Shown here piece by piece: positions 43,861-52,249 of a stretch of DNA of 60,126 nt. The position numbers and the translations under genes are program-made. The DNA comes from CAYUBI01 sp964443005 (GTDB lineage Bacteria > Margulisbacteria > Riflemargulisbacteria > GWF2-35-9 > CAYUBI01): contig CAYUBI010000002.1 of the NCBI GenBank assembly GCA_964443005.1, forward strand, positions 1 through 60,126. The letters run 5' to 3'. Position 1 is the first letter of the stretch; each line of letters opens with the position of its first letter. The notes beneath the pieces are model-generated. The model had not been told where the DNA came from. It worked only from the letters and a program-made list of their open reading frames with translations, and made no database searches.

Positions 43861-45759
43861 TTAACCTTGTTTTTTGTTGTGTGTTTTTATGTGGACCAGT
43901 AGAACTGAAATGTCCGCAGGCGTCACGCTTGCCATGCGAGAGGCTTGTCCGACAGTTGTGGGCCGGTGTAGTGCTAGTTTTTCTTTGGCTTCATTGCGAA
44001 AACCTGAAAGCATAGCATAGTCCAAGGTTTCGGGAATAAGTTTGTCGTGAAGATGATGGATGTCGCGTAATTGTTTGGTTTGGCGACCAATGTATTCATC
44101 ATATTTTATTTGGATTTCGACTTGTTCAATAATTGCCGGAGAAAGCCCGTTGAGTAGCTCGGGAAAAAAGGCTTGCAAATGAGAAAGCCGAACATGGACA
44201 CGTTGAAGAAGTGCGTAAAGTGTTGGTTTTCCAGAAATAGATTCTCCAATTTTATGGAAATAATCAATGTTGTCTTGGTTTGCCGTGACTGTATGGCGCA
44301 ATAGTGTTGCGATTGTTGTTTTGATTAAGTCACGTTTTTGGCAAAAGGATTCGTAACGTTCTTTTGAGATTAATCCTATTTTGTGCCCTTCTTCTGTTAA
44401 GCGAAGATCTGCATTGTCTTGTCGTAGCAGTAATCGGTATTCGGAGCGCGAGGTGAACATTCGATACGGTTCTTCAATGTCTTTAGTAATGAGGTCATCA
44501 ATCATGGTTCCAATATATGACGAGGAACGGGCAAGAACAAGGGGCGGTTTGTTTAAGTTTTGACAAGCCGCATTGATTCCTGCAACAATTCCTTGAGCTG
44601 CTGCTTCTTCATATCCGGATGTTCCATTGATTTGGCCTGCACAATATAGCCCGTGAACAGCTTTAGTTTCAAGAGTCGGCAACAATTGATAAGGCTTCAT
44701 AAAGTCGTATTCAACTGCATAGCCAGGCCGTGTTATTTCCGCTTTTTCAAGGCCTGCAATGCTGTGAAGAATCGCTGCTTGAACATCCAAAGGTAACGAG
44801 GTTGATAAGCCTTGCATATAGACTTCATCACTCAGTTCGCTTTCAGGTTCAATAAAGGTTTGATGACGAAGTTTGTCTGCAAAACGGACGGCTTTATCTT
44901 CAATGCTGGGACAATAGCGTGGACCTTTCCCGTTAATCAGCCCTTGATATAACGGTGATCGATCAAGATTCGATAAAATAATTTCATGCGTTTTGGCATT
45001 GGTATAAGCAAGAAAACAAGGAATATTTTTATTTGTAATTGTAGAATCAGTAAATGAAAATCGAGACTTTACTGGGTTGCCGGGTTCTGGCTGAAGATGT
45101 GAAAAGTCAATGCTATTTCTGCGAACACGAGGAGGCGTGCCAGTTTTTAAACGGCCCATGTCAAATCCAGTAGATTTTAAATGATCAGCTAATTGATTCG
45201 CTGGCATTTCCCCTGCCCTTCCAGATTCCATACTAGTTAGCCCAATATGGATTTTCCCTCGTAAAAAGGTGCCAACTGCAAGAATAACACAGGGAGCATG
45301 GTAAGTAATTGCAAAGCTAGTGATAATGCCCTGGATCTGTTGATGTGAATCAATAATTAATTCATTGACCAGTGCTTCGTGCACCCATAAGTTGGGTGTG
45401 TTCATGAGCGTTTTTTTCATTTCAAAATGATAAAGATATTTGTCGCTTTGTGCACGAAGCGAACATACTGCAGGGCCTTTGGATGTGTTCAGCGTTTTCA
45501 TTTGTAAAGCTGTAGCATCTGTTGTAATTGCCATTTGTCCGCCCAGAGCGTCAATTTCGTGAACGAGTTGTGATTTTGCTGGGCCGCCGATTGCTGGATT
45601 GCATGGCATCCATGCAATTTTATCCAGAGAAATGGTTAATACAAGGGTTTTACACCCTAATCGTGCAGCAGCTAGTGCTGCTTCGCATCCGGCATGTCCA
45701 GCACCAACAACAATAACGTCAAAACTAGAATAGGGAGGGCAGTCCGAATTGGTATTCAA
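43861..45759 (-). CDS. mnmG: tRNA uridine 5-carboxymethylaminomethyl synthesis enzyme MnmG
   Basis: A 632-residue FAD enzyme that, with MnmE, modifies U34 of tRNAs. It has FAD site VVGAGHAGCEAA, PCNPAIGG with the conserved cysteine, then TGTPPRV and CAGQINGTSGYEEAAAQG. The C-terminal helical domain ends in a basic tail. The only plausible start is a TTG at 45759 inside the end of the outer-membrane gene (35-nt overlap), with no clear ribosome-binding site, so translation may be coupled. mnmE is not in the window. Confidence 0.95.
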   Translation of the reverse strand: MNTNSDCPPYSSFDVIVVGAGHAGCEAALAAARLGCKTLVLTISLDKIAWMPCNPAIGGPAKSQLVHEIDALGGQMAITTDATALQMKTLNTSKGPAVCSLRAQSDKYLYHFEMKKTLMNTPNLWVHEALVNELIIDSHQQIQGIITSFAITYHAPCVILAVGTFLRGKIHIGLTSMESGRAGEMPANQLADHLKSTGFDMGRLKTGTPPRVRRNSIDFSHLQPEPGNPVKSRFSFTDSTITNKNIPCFLAYTNAKTHEIILSNLDRSPLYQGLINGKGPRYCPSIEDKAVRFADKLRHQTFIEPESELSDEVYMQGLSTSLPLDVQAAILHSIAGLEKAEITRPGYAVEYDFMKPYQLLPTLETKAVHGLYCAGQINGTSGYEEAAAQGIVAGINAACQNLNKPPLVLARSSSYIGTMIDDLITKDIEEPYRMFTSRSEYRLLLRQDNADLRLTEEGHKIGLISKERYESFCQKRDLIKTTIATLLRHTVTANQDNIDYFHKIGESISGKPTLYALLQRVHVRLSHLQAFFPELLNGLSPAIIEQVEIQIKYDEYIGRQTKQLRDIHHLHDKLIPETLDYAMLSGFRNEAKEKLALHRPTTVGQASRMASVTPADISVLLVHIKTHNKKQG

Positions 45760-46834
45760 AAGTATATGTTTCCGGCTGATTTCCTACTTTGCGATAATTA
45801 GTAATTAATGTTTGCCAACTATTTACTTTGTAATAAAATTTACCAGTCCACACCTCGTCATTAGTTGGGAAAACTTTTTCATATTGAATGAGTCCTGAGG
45901 TATTATTGATTTCCTTAAAAACAAAAGCTCCTTTTAAATAGGGTTGTTGGCTGGCATAAGCAGTATAGCCGATTGATGCTTTTGCAAAGGATAGTAGGTC
46001 AAAGGTTAATCCACCAAACCAGCCACTAGCTGCAGGAGAGGTTAAGTTTAGGTTAATGGGGGATACTTCATGTGTAGAATTAAAATACGCAGGAACAAAG
46101 TTTTCTTGAAAATTACGTAGTTCAAGCCTGCCTTCAGCTAACGAAAAAAGTTTTGCATTAATTCCTGTAGCTAAGCCAGTGGACTTGTTTGATAATCCGC
46201 CATATTCCATATACACACTCATAATGTCGTCTATAATGCTAACCCCAATGTCGCCTGCATAGCCATAAGTGTTGCGTTGATCGTCTCGCAGATAGGTGCC
46301 TCCAAGAATTAGTGGCTTTTCAATGATAGGAACTTTTGCGAAATCGTAGGTTAATCTGCCGCCATAAACGTTGCTGGCTGTGCTTAGTGCATATATTCCA
46401 AACGGGCTAAAGTTTTTGCTGTAGGCTTTAATGCCGCCTTGATCTGAAGAAAACGAACCTGTGCTAGCTGTTTTGAGTGTTGTATAACGGTCGCAAATTA
46501 GGCCATATCCATAATTGATATTGTCTAATACGCCATATCGTAGGCCAAAGGTTTGATTGTCATATTCAGAATATCGAAAAACTAGCCAGTCTAGTCCAGA
46601 ATCTGCTCGTTTGCTGTCTGGCAAAACAAGGTTTAAATTAACTCCGAGTCCAAAATCTCCAAGATGGACTTCAGGCGCTAGTCCAAGGTTATAGGCTGTG
46701 TCATTGCTTTTTGTTTTGAGTACCATAAATGACAAGGCTGTTCCTGGTTTTTCCAGGTCTGCCAGGCTAAGATCCCCATATCCTGCATAACCTAACACGC
46801 TACATATGACTATTGTTGCTATCCACTTCTTCAT
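45725..46834 (-). CDS. Outer-membrane beta-barrel protein, unknown function
   Basis: A 369-residue exported protein. The signal peptide is MKKWIATIVICSVLGYAGYG, with AGGAGG just before this ATG; an earlier ATG at 46897 lacks a site. The mature part is strand-rich with alternating hydrophobic residues and glycine turns (for example FGLRYGVLDNINYGYGL). It ends in YEYQFGLPSLF-type sequence (YTFEYQFGLPSLF) with a terminal Phe, as expected for Bam substrates. It may be a porin or a YjbH-like barrel; I cannot assign a function. It is the first gene of the run that leads into mnmG. Confidence 0.7.
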   Translation of the reverse strand: MKKWIATIVICSVLGYAGYGDLSLADLEKPGTALSFMVLKTKSNDTAYNLGLAPEVHLGDFGLGVNLNLVLPDSKRADSGLDWLVFRYSEYDNQTFGLRYGVLDNINYGYGLICDRYTTLKTASTGSFSSDQGGIKAYSKNFSPFGIYALSTASNVYGGRLTYDFAKVPIIEKPLILGGTYLRDDQRNTYGYAGDIGVSIIDDIMSVYMEYGGLSNKSTGLATGINAKLFSLAEGRLELRNFQENFVPAYFNSTHEVSPINLNLTSPAASGWFGGLTFDLLSFAKASIGYTAYASQQPYLKGAFVFKEINNTSGLIQYEKVFPTNDEVWTGKFYYKVNSWQTLITNYRKVGNQPETYTFEYQFGLPSLF

Positions 46835-46992
46835 TCCGAACCTCCTGAAAAAATCATAATATAATTTCATTATAGGGAGTGAAAGCAATAATTTCAATGG
46901 TACCTTGAATTTATCATTTTGCTTGTCTATTAAACATTTTAAAAATACGTTATAGTAAACTAATATGAACGCTTAATGAAGAAAGGACTTTT

Positions 46993-47577
46993 ATGAGACA
47001 AACAAGTATTTGCCGAAAAACCAATGAAACAGATATTACGCTATCGTTGATTGTTGATGGTATAGGTACGAGTACCATTGATTCTGGAATCAAATTTCTA
47101 GATCATATGTTAGCATTGTTTTGTAAACATGGATTTTTTGATATGAGCTTGTTGGTGAATGGAGATCTGGGCGTTGATGGGCATCACACAGTTGAGGATA
47201 TTGGCATTGTTTTGGGGCAAGCACTGTCGCAAGCAGTGGGTGATAAAAAAGGCATTCGGCGTTATGCTCAGGTGATTTTGCCAATGGATGAGGCCTTGGT
47301 TATGGCAGCAATTGATGTTTCAGGTCGTGCATTTTTAGGATTTGAGGCATGTTTGCTACGAGAAAAAACAGGTGATTTTGATACAGATTTAGTTGAAGAA
47401 TTCCTGAAGGCGTTTGTGCAACATGCTGCAGTAACGTTACATATTCAGGTTATGAAGGGTCAAAATACACATCATATTATTGAGGGCATATTTAAAGCCT
47501 TAGCTAAAGTAGTTGATTTGGCTACGCAATTTGAAGTACGCGAAACTGGCATTCCATCAACTAAAGGACGGTTATAA
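46993..47577 (+). CDS. hisB: Imidazoleglycerol-phosphate dehydratase
   Basis: A 194-residue Mn2+ enzyme of histidine synthesis that converts IGP to imidazole acetol phosphate. Metal-binding segments are FLDHML, DGHHTVED, MDEAL and the C-terminal GQNTHHIIEG. The length is that of the single-function form. It is separated from any other his genes and followed 7 bp later by pyrR. A -10-like TATAGT lies at 46951, and GAAAGGA precedes the ATG. Confidence 0.95.
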   Translation: MRQTSICRKTNETDITLSLIVDGIGTSTIDSGIKFLDHMLALFCKHGFFDMSLLVNGDLGVDGHHTVEDIGIVLGQALSQAVGDKKGIRRYAQVILPMDEALVMAAIDVSGRAFLGFEACLLREKTGDFDTDLVEEFLKAFVQHAAVTLHIQVMKGQNTHHIIEGIFKALAKVVDLATQFEVRETGIPSTKGRL

Positions 47578-47584
47578 AATTAAA

Positions 47585-48106
47585 ATGAAAAAAATTTTAA
47601 CGGATATTAATATTGACCGGATGATTAAGAAAATGGCGCATGAGATTATGGAAGAGATTGATGATTTTAATGAAGTTGTTGTGATTGGTATTTTACAGGG
47701 CGGACGAGTATTGGCTCAACGATTAGCCTCAGTAATGGCTCAGGAATTAAGCCGGATTATTCCTGTTGGATTTGTGGATGTAACGTTTTATCGGGACGAT
47801 ATTCATCGTGGAACTTTAAAAGCAGCTTGCGAATCAACCATTGCTTTTGATATTAATGATAAGCACGTAATTTTAGTTGATGATGTGTTGTTTAGCGGCC
47901 GTACAGTTCGCGCAGCTTTAAATGCGTTGAATGATTTTGGTCGCCCTAGTCATATCAAATTGGCTGTACTAATTGATCGCGGAAACAGAGAGCTTCCTAT
48001 TAATGCTGATTTTGTTGGCAAAAAGATGACCCCTACCAAAACAGCGAACATCACTGTACAATTCAGCGACCAGAAAATGGACGATGTCATCATAATAGAG
48101 GAATAA
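47585..48106 (+). CDS. pyrR: PyrR-type pyrimidine regulator / uracil phosphoribosyltransferase
   Basis: A 173-residue protein. The PRPP loop is VILVDDVLFSGRTVRAAL; VDVTFYRDDI and LIDRGNRELPI followed by ADFVGKKMTPT are characteristic of PyrR rather than Hpt or Upp. In Bacillota it attenuates pyr mRNAs when UMP is bound and has weak UPRT activity. No pyr gene or obvious attenuator is nearby. I use the ATG at 47585; the frame is open further upstream into hisB, but the homology begins here. Confidence 0.88.
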   Translation: MKKILTDINIDRMIKKMAHEIMEEIDDFNEVVVIGILQGGRVLAQRLASVMAQELSRIIPVGFVDVTFYRDDIHRGTLKAACESTIAFDINDKHVILVDDVLFSGRTVRAALNALNDFGRPSHIKLAVLIDRGNRELPINADFVGKKMTPTKTANITVQFSDQKMDDVIIIEE

Positions 48107-48109
48107 AAC

Positions 48110-49963
48110 ATGATAAATCAAGAAAAAAAGCCAGTTAAAGCAAAAGAAAAATTACCAATTACGCCCAAAAAGAAAACCCCTTTGACTGGACGAAATGTAT
48201 TGTTATGGGTTGCAATTTTTTTGGCAGTGCTTGCCATGTTTTCGCCATTATTGAATGATCATACTGTTTATGAGCCCATGTCGTTTTCTGATTTATTGAT
48301 TCATGTTGAAAAAGGCGAGGTAATGGTTGTTAAAGTAAATGTTGGCAATTCTACAGTTCGTGGAAAGCTAAAAGGTGGGCAAACGTTTAAAACTGCAATC
48401 ATGAATTATCCTGATTTTGTTCCACAGTTGCGGCAATCCGGGGCTAAAATTGAAGTGGATTCTCAGGAAAACAATTTTTTGATTGATATGTTTTTGCAGT
48501 TTTTGCCATTTTTGTTAATTATTGGTATTTGGTTTTTTGTGTTTAAACAAGCGCAAGGTGTGAATAATCAAGCTATTTCTTTTGGAAAAATGCGATCAAA
48601 AGCAAAACAACAAGAAGAGAGTAAAACAAAGTTTAAAGACATTGGCGGCATTGCAGAGGCTGTTGAAGAATTAAAGGAAATTGTTGATTTCTTAAAAGAA
48701 CCAGCTAAGTATCAAAAACTAGGTGCACGCATTCCGAAAGGTGTACTGTTAATGGGTGCTCCAGGAACAGGAAAAACGTTGTTAGCTAAAGGAATCGCCG
48801 GAGAAGCTGATGCCAGTTTTTTTAATTTAAGTGGTTCAGAATTTGTCGAAATGTTCGTGGGTGTGGGTGCAAGTCGAGTTCGGGATTTGTTTGCTCAGGC
48901 TAAAAAAGTTCAGCCGTCTATTATTTTTATTGATGAAATTGATGCAGTCGGGCGTCATCGTGGCGCTGGCGTAGGTGGCGGGCATGATGAGCGCGAACAA
49001 ACACTCAATCAATTATTGATTGAGCTAGATGGCTTTGAGTCTACGGATTCTGTTATTGTTATTGCTGCAACAAATCGGCCAGATATTTTGGACAAAGCCT
49101 TGTTGCGACCTGGAAGATTTGATCGTCAAATTGTGATTGATATTCCTGATGTTAAAGGTCGTGAAGAGATTTTAGCTATTCATATGAAAGAAAAGAAAAT
49201 TAATAAAGATGTTGACGAAAAAGTGTTGGCGCGACGAACGCCTGGGTTTACAGGTGCAGATTTGGCAAATTTAGTTAATGAAGGCGCTTTGCTGGCTGCT
49301 CGTCGTAACAAGCGGTCTGTGTCCTTGGAAGAGCTTGAAGAATCCATAGATCGGGTTATGGCTGGGCCTGCGAAAAAAAGCAAAATGATTGAACAACAAG
49401 AAAAAACAGTTATCGCTTATCATGAAACTGGACATGCCGTGGTTGCAAAAATGCTAAAAAGTACAGATCCTGTTCATAAAATTTCAATTTTGCCTCGGGG
49501 CATGGCTTTAGGTTATACCTTGCAATTGCCGGAAAAAGATAAATATTTGATTCCCAAGCAAGATTTAATGAATCAAATTATTATTTTTATGGGCGGACGT
49601 GCTGCAGAAGAAATTATTATTCATGAAATTACAACAGGTGCTTCAAATGATATTAAACGAGCAACAGAAACTGCGCAAAAAATAGTTTGTGAGTATGGCA
49701 TGAGCAAATTGGGCAATCGAACGTTTGGTAAGCGCCAAGAACAGGTGTTTTTAGGTAGAGATATTTCAGATCATTCCAAAGATTATGGCAATGACTTAGC
49801 CAATCGAATTGATGTAGAAATTACATCGATTATTGATGAAAGCTATGAAAAAGCAAAAGAAATAATTTTGAAAAACTTGCCAATTGTGAAGAAAATCGTG
49901 GATTATCTTCTTGAGCATGAAGTCATGGATTCTGAAACATTTAATAGTTATTTCGCAGCGTAA
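48110..49963 (+). CDS. ftsH: ATP-dependent zinc metalloprotease FtsH
   Basis: A 617-residue membrane protease. Two membrane segments (~29-48 and ~123-146) flank a small periplasmic domain. The AAA domain has Walker A GAPGTGKT (~216), Walker B IIFIDEIDAVG and the pore loop FVEMFVGVGASR. The peptidase domain has HETGH (438-442). It degrades misfolded membrane proteins and some regulators. It starts 3 bp after pyrR and is the last gene of that set. Confidence 0.97.
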   Translation: MINQEKKPVKAKEKLPITPKKKTPLTGRNVLLWVAIFLAVLAMFSPLLNDHTVYEPMSFSDLLIHVEKGEVMVVKVNVGNSTVRGKLKGGQTFKTAIMNYPDFVPQLRQSGAKIEVDSQENNFLIDMFLQFLPFLLIIGIWFFVFKQAQGVNNQAISFGKMRSKAKQQEESKTKFKDIGGIAEAVEELKEIVDFLKEPAKYQKLGARIPKGVLLMGAPGTGKTLLAKGIAGEADASFFNLSGSEFVEMFVGVGASRVRDLFAQAKKVQPSIIFIDEIDAVGRHRGAGVGGGHDEREQTLNQLLIELDGFESTDSVIVIAATNRPDILDKALLRPGRFDRQIVIDIPDVKGREEILAIHMKEKKINKDVDEKVLARRTPGFTGADLANLVNEGALLAARRNKRSVSLEELEESIDRVMAGPAKKSKMIEQQEKTVIAYHETGHAVVAKMLKSTDPVHKISILPRGMALGYTLQLPEKDKYLIPKQDLMNQIIIFMGGRAAEEIIIHEITTGASNDIKRATETAQKIVCEYGMSKLGNRTFGKRQEQVFLGRDISDHSKDYGNDLANRIDVEITSIIDESYEKAKEIILKNLPIVKKIVDYLLEHEVMDSETFNSYFAA

Positions 49964-49980
49964 AAGCTTAGTCTAAGCCT

Positions 49981-50116
49981 CCCTGCCCCCATCCCCAGCC
50001 CTTCCCCATCTTCATGGTGAAGGGAGCAAAACTCGTTTATCGTATTCATAACATTTTCCTTATAACTCTTCACCATGAAGATGGGGAAGATGTCTGCTTC
50101 GGCAGACAGATGGGGG
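49981..50116. repeat. Palindromic intergenic repeat (MITE/REP-like)
   Basis: Part of the 349-bp gap after ftsH. A 22-bp stretch at 50001-50022 (CTTCCCCATCTTCATGGTGA plus AG) is repeated as its exact reverse complement at 50068-50089, 45 bp apart. Next to it GTCTGC-TTCG-GCAGAC (50092-50107) is a perfect hairpin with a TTCG tetraloop. C-rich and G-rich outer ends (CCCCCATCC and GGGGGGATG) add a further imperfect pairing. It carries no open frame of note. The rest of the gap holds a TATAAT at 50206-50211, likely for the PorV-like gene. Confidence 0.75.
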
Positions 50117-50312
50117 GATGTGTTGGTTAGTTTATTATTTCCTTAATTTTCTTTAGGTATGTTTAGAATTAAAAAGCTGGGGCATAACCTAAATATATCA
50201 ACAAATATAATATGATCCAAATGCATCTAAAAATATAGATACATTATTTGGTTTGTTAGTTGCGATTACTAAAATTGATAATGAATATGTGGATTAATTT
50301 AGGGGGGCATAT

Positions 50313-51575
50313 ATGAATAATAATAGGCTGCAAGGAAGCCTGAAAAACGTACATAAAGGAAAACAGCTCCTTGTTTTTTTAATAGCAGCTATGCTGTTGC
50401 AGAGTGGGCTATTTGTCAATGCAATTGAAGGTGGAGATGCTTCAGCCTTTTTGAGTTATGGCGGCAATGCACGCAGCTTGGCAATGGGCGGAGCTTTTGT
50501 TGGTTTGGCTAATGATGCGAGTGCTGCATACTGGAATCCAGCTGCTTTAACTCAAATTAAAGCGTTTCAATCTTCGTTTTTAGTAACTCCCTTGTACGAT
50601 TTTTATACGTATTCAGCTTATAATTTTGCAGTGCCTATGGTTGATCAATCCATTGGACTGTCGATTGTGTCCTTAATGTCTAAAGATATGGAAAAACGAG
50701 ATGCCTACAATATTAATACTGGATCTTTTCAGGATTCACGGTTGTCAATTGGGTTATCTGCTGGCAAAGTTATTCTTCCTGCAGTTTCTTTAGGATTTAG
50801 CGGTAAATATATAACGCGCACCTTGGATACTAATTCGGATTCTCGAATTGTGGGTGATTTTGGACTTTTATATACTCCACTGTCGTTTTTATCTATTGGA
50901 TTTACCTTTAAAAACATTATGGATTTTCAGTTAGATCAAAATAGTAAAGATAAATTTGCAACTGTTATGCGGGCGGGAATTGCGTATAAAATCCGAAACT
51001 TGAATATAGCTGTTGATGTAGAAGACAACATGAATCAGTGGTTTTTGGGAGTTGAGTATTTATTGCATCCTATGGTGATATTGCGCGCAGGCATGAGCTA
51101 TTATTCTGTTGGATTTGGCGTAGGCGTTAATGTAGGCGATATTAATTTTGATTATTGTTATAGTACAGATGAATTAGGTGCAAATCATCGGTTTTCATTA
51201 AATTTGGGAATTGGTTCAATTATATCGGGTGCACAGAATTCAAAAGCTATGGAATGGTATGATGGAAGTATTCGGAAATATCAAAGCGGCTTTTTCTTGT
51301 TAGCTTTGGAAGAAATGCGTAAAGCTTATAATTTATTTCCGGAAAATGAAGAAATTCAAAAACGACTTCAAAAACTGGAGAAACTAGAAAATCTAAGCGA
51401 AAAACTGGACCTAGATATTAATCGAGAAAAAACTGCATGGCAATTGTACGAATTAGCACGTAAGGCAGTTATAGAAAAACGAATGTCGGATGCTATAGAA
51501 ATCACGAAAAAAGCATTGAAGATCTATCCACAAAATGCCTTTTTATCCAGTTATTTAGATCAGTTGACAAAATAA
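50313..51575 (+). CDS. PorV/PorQ-family outer-membrane protein
   Basis: A 420-residue exported protein with signal peptide ~1-37 (LLVFLIAAMLLQSGLFVNA). The family core follows: FLSYGGNARSLAMGGAFVGL, then NDASAAYWNPAAL. A ~14-strand barrel is expected up to ~residue 300, then two TPR-like helices pairs (~310-420). PorV proteins carry type IX cargo to the attachment complex, and PorV/UPF0164 relatives also occur without T9SS. The ATG follows AGGGGGG. It heads an operon with a TPR protein and a giant surface protein whose C-terminus looks like type IX cargo. The added C-terminal TPR is unusual for PorV. Confidence 0.82.
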   Translation: MNNNRLQGSLKNVHKGKQLLVFLIAAMLLQSGLFVNAIEGGDASAFLSYGGNARSLAMGGAFVGLANDASAAYWNPAALTQIKAFQSSFLVTPLYDFYTYSAYNFAVPMVDQSIGLSIVSLMSKDMEKRDAYNINTGSFQDSRLSIGLSAGKVILPAVSLGFSGKYITRTLDTNSDSRIVGDFGLLYTPLSFLSIGFTFKNIMDFQLDQNSKDKFATVMRAGIAYKIRNLNIAVDVEDNMNQWFLGVEYLLHPMVILRAGMSYYSVGFGVGVNVGDINFDYCYSTDELGANHRFSLNLGIGSIISGAQNSKAMEWYDGSIRKYQSGFFLLALEEMRKAYNLFPENEEIQKRLQKLEKLENLSEKLDLDINREKTAWQLYELARKAVIEKRMSDAIEITKKALKIYPQNAFLSSYLDQLTK

Positions 51576-51593
51576 AATGAGTGGAGTCGGAAT

Positions 51594-52169
51594 ATGAACT
51601 TTAAAGATGCGTATCCATTAATAATGCTAACGTTATTTTTAGGATTGATTGTGCCGTGGACTGCGATAAGCGAAGAATCCTCTGATCAGATTGCAAAAGA
51701 TTTGCAAGATCAAAAAGCAGTTTTTAAATCCTTGTCCTCGTTTGTTGATGATAATCCGTTAGCTACAGACGAGTTAGAATATGTTGTTTCGCAAAAAGAA
51801 GAAAATGCCAGAAAAAAAATGGAAATATTGTTGATTCAGGCTGCTGATAATTCCATAGCTTCAAAAAATTCTGCGCAAGAAATAGAGTTATCTGGAGGAA
51901 CCGTTGATTATATTACTCGAAAATTAAATTTAAGTTTAGTTTATTTTTATGAGTCCAAATACTGGTTAACAGTGAAAGAATGTGATAATGTAATAAAAGT
52001 ACAGCCGTCCAATGCCTTAGCTTGGACACGAAGGGGATCTGCTCATTTTATGCTAGGAGACTATAAGGCAGCTATTCAAGATTGGCAAATAGCACTCAAG
52101 TTAAAGCCAAGTCCTAGGCAAGAACAAGAGCTAATTGCATATATTAGTCGAATTAATTCGTATCAATAA
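51594..52169 (+). CDS. Exported TPR-repeat protein
   Basis: A 191-residue protein. A signal peptide or N-terminal anchor (PLIMLTLFLGLIVPWTA) is followed by a charged, coiled-coil-like stretch (~30-110). At least two TPR units come next, clearest in ALAWTRRGSAHFMLGDYKAA followed by IQDWQIALKLKPS. It has no lipobox. It lies 18 bp after the PorV-like gene and 80 bp before the giant gene. It is likely a periplasmic scaffold for that system; the function is not known. Confidence 0.72.
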   Translation: MNFKDAYPLIMLTLFLGLIVPWTAISEESSDQIAKDLQDQKAVFKSLSSFVDDNPLATDELEYVVSQKEENARKKMEILLIQAADNSIASKNSAQEIELSGGTVDYITRKLNLSLVYFYESKYWLTVKECDNVIKVQPSNALAWTRRGSAHFMLGDYKAAIQDWQIALKLKPSPRQEQELIAYISRINSYQ

Positions 52170-52249
52170 ACCTAGGGTTGTTAGTACGAAATCAGTTTAT
52201 TCGTAGATAATGATTTTAAGGCTATAGCTTTTTGAGAGGTAGGTAGCAC

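Noticed and set aside
49961..49980. ftsH terminator hairpin GCTTAG-T-CTAAGC
   Set aside because: A one-base loop cannot form and no T-run follows.
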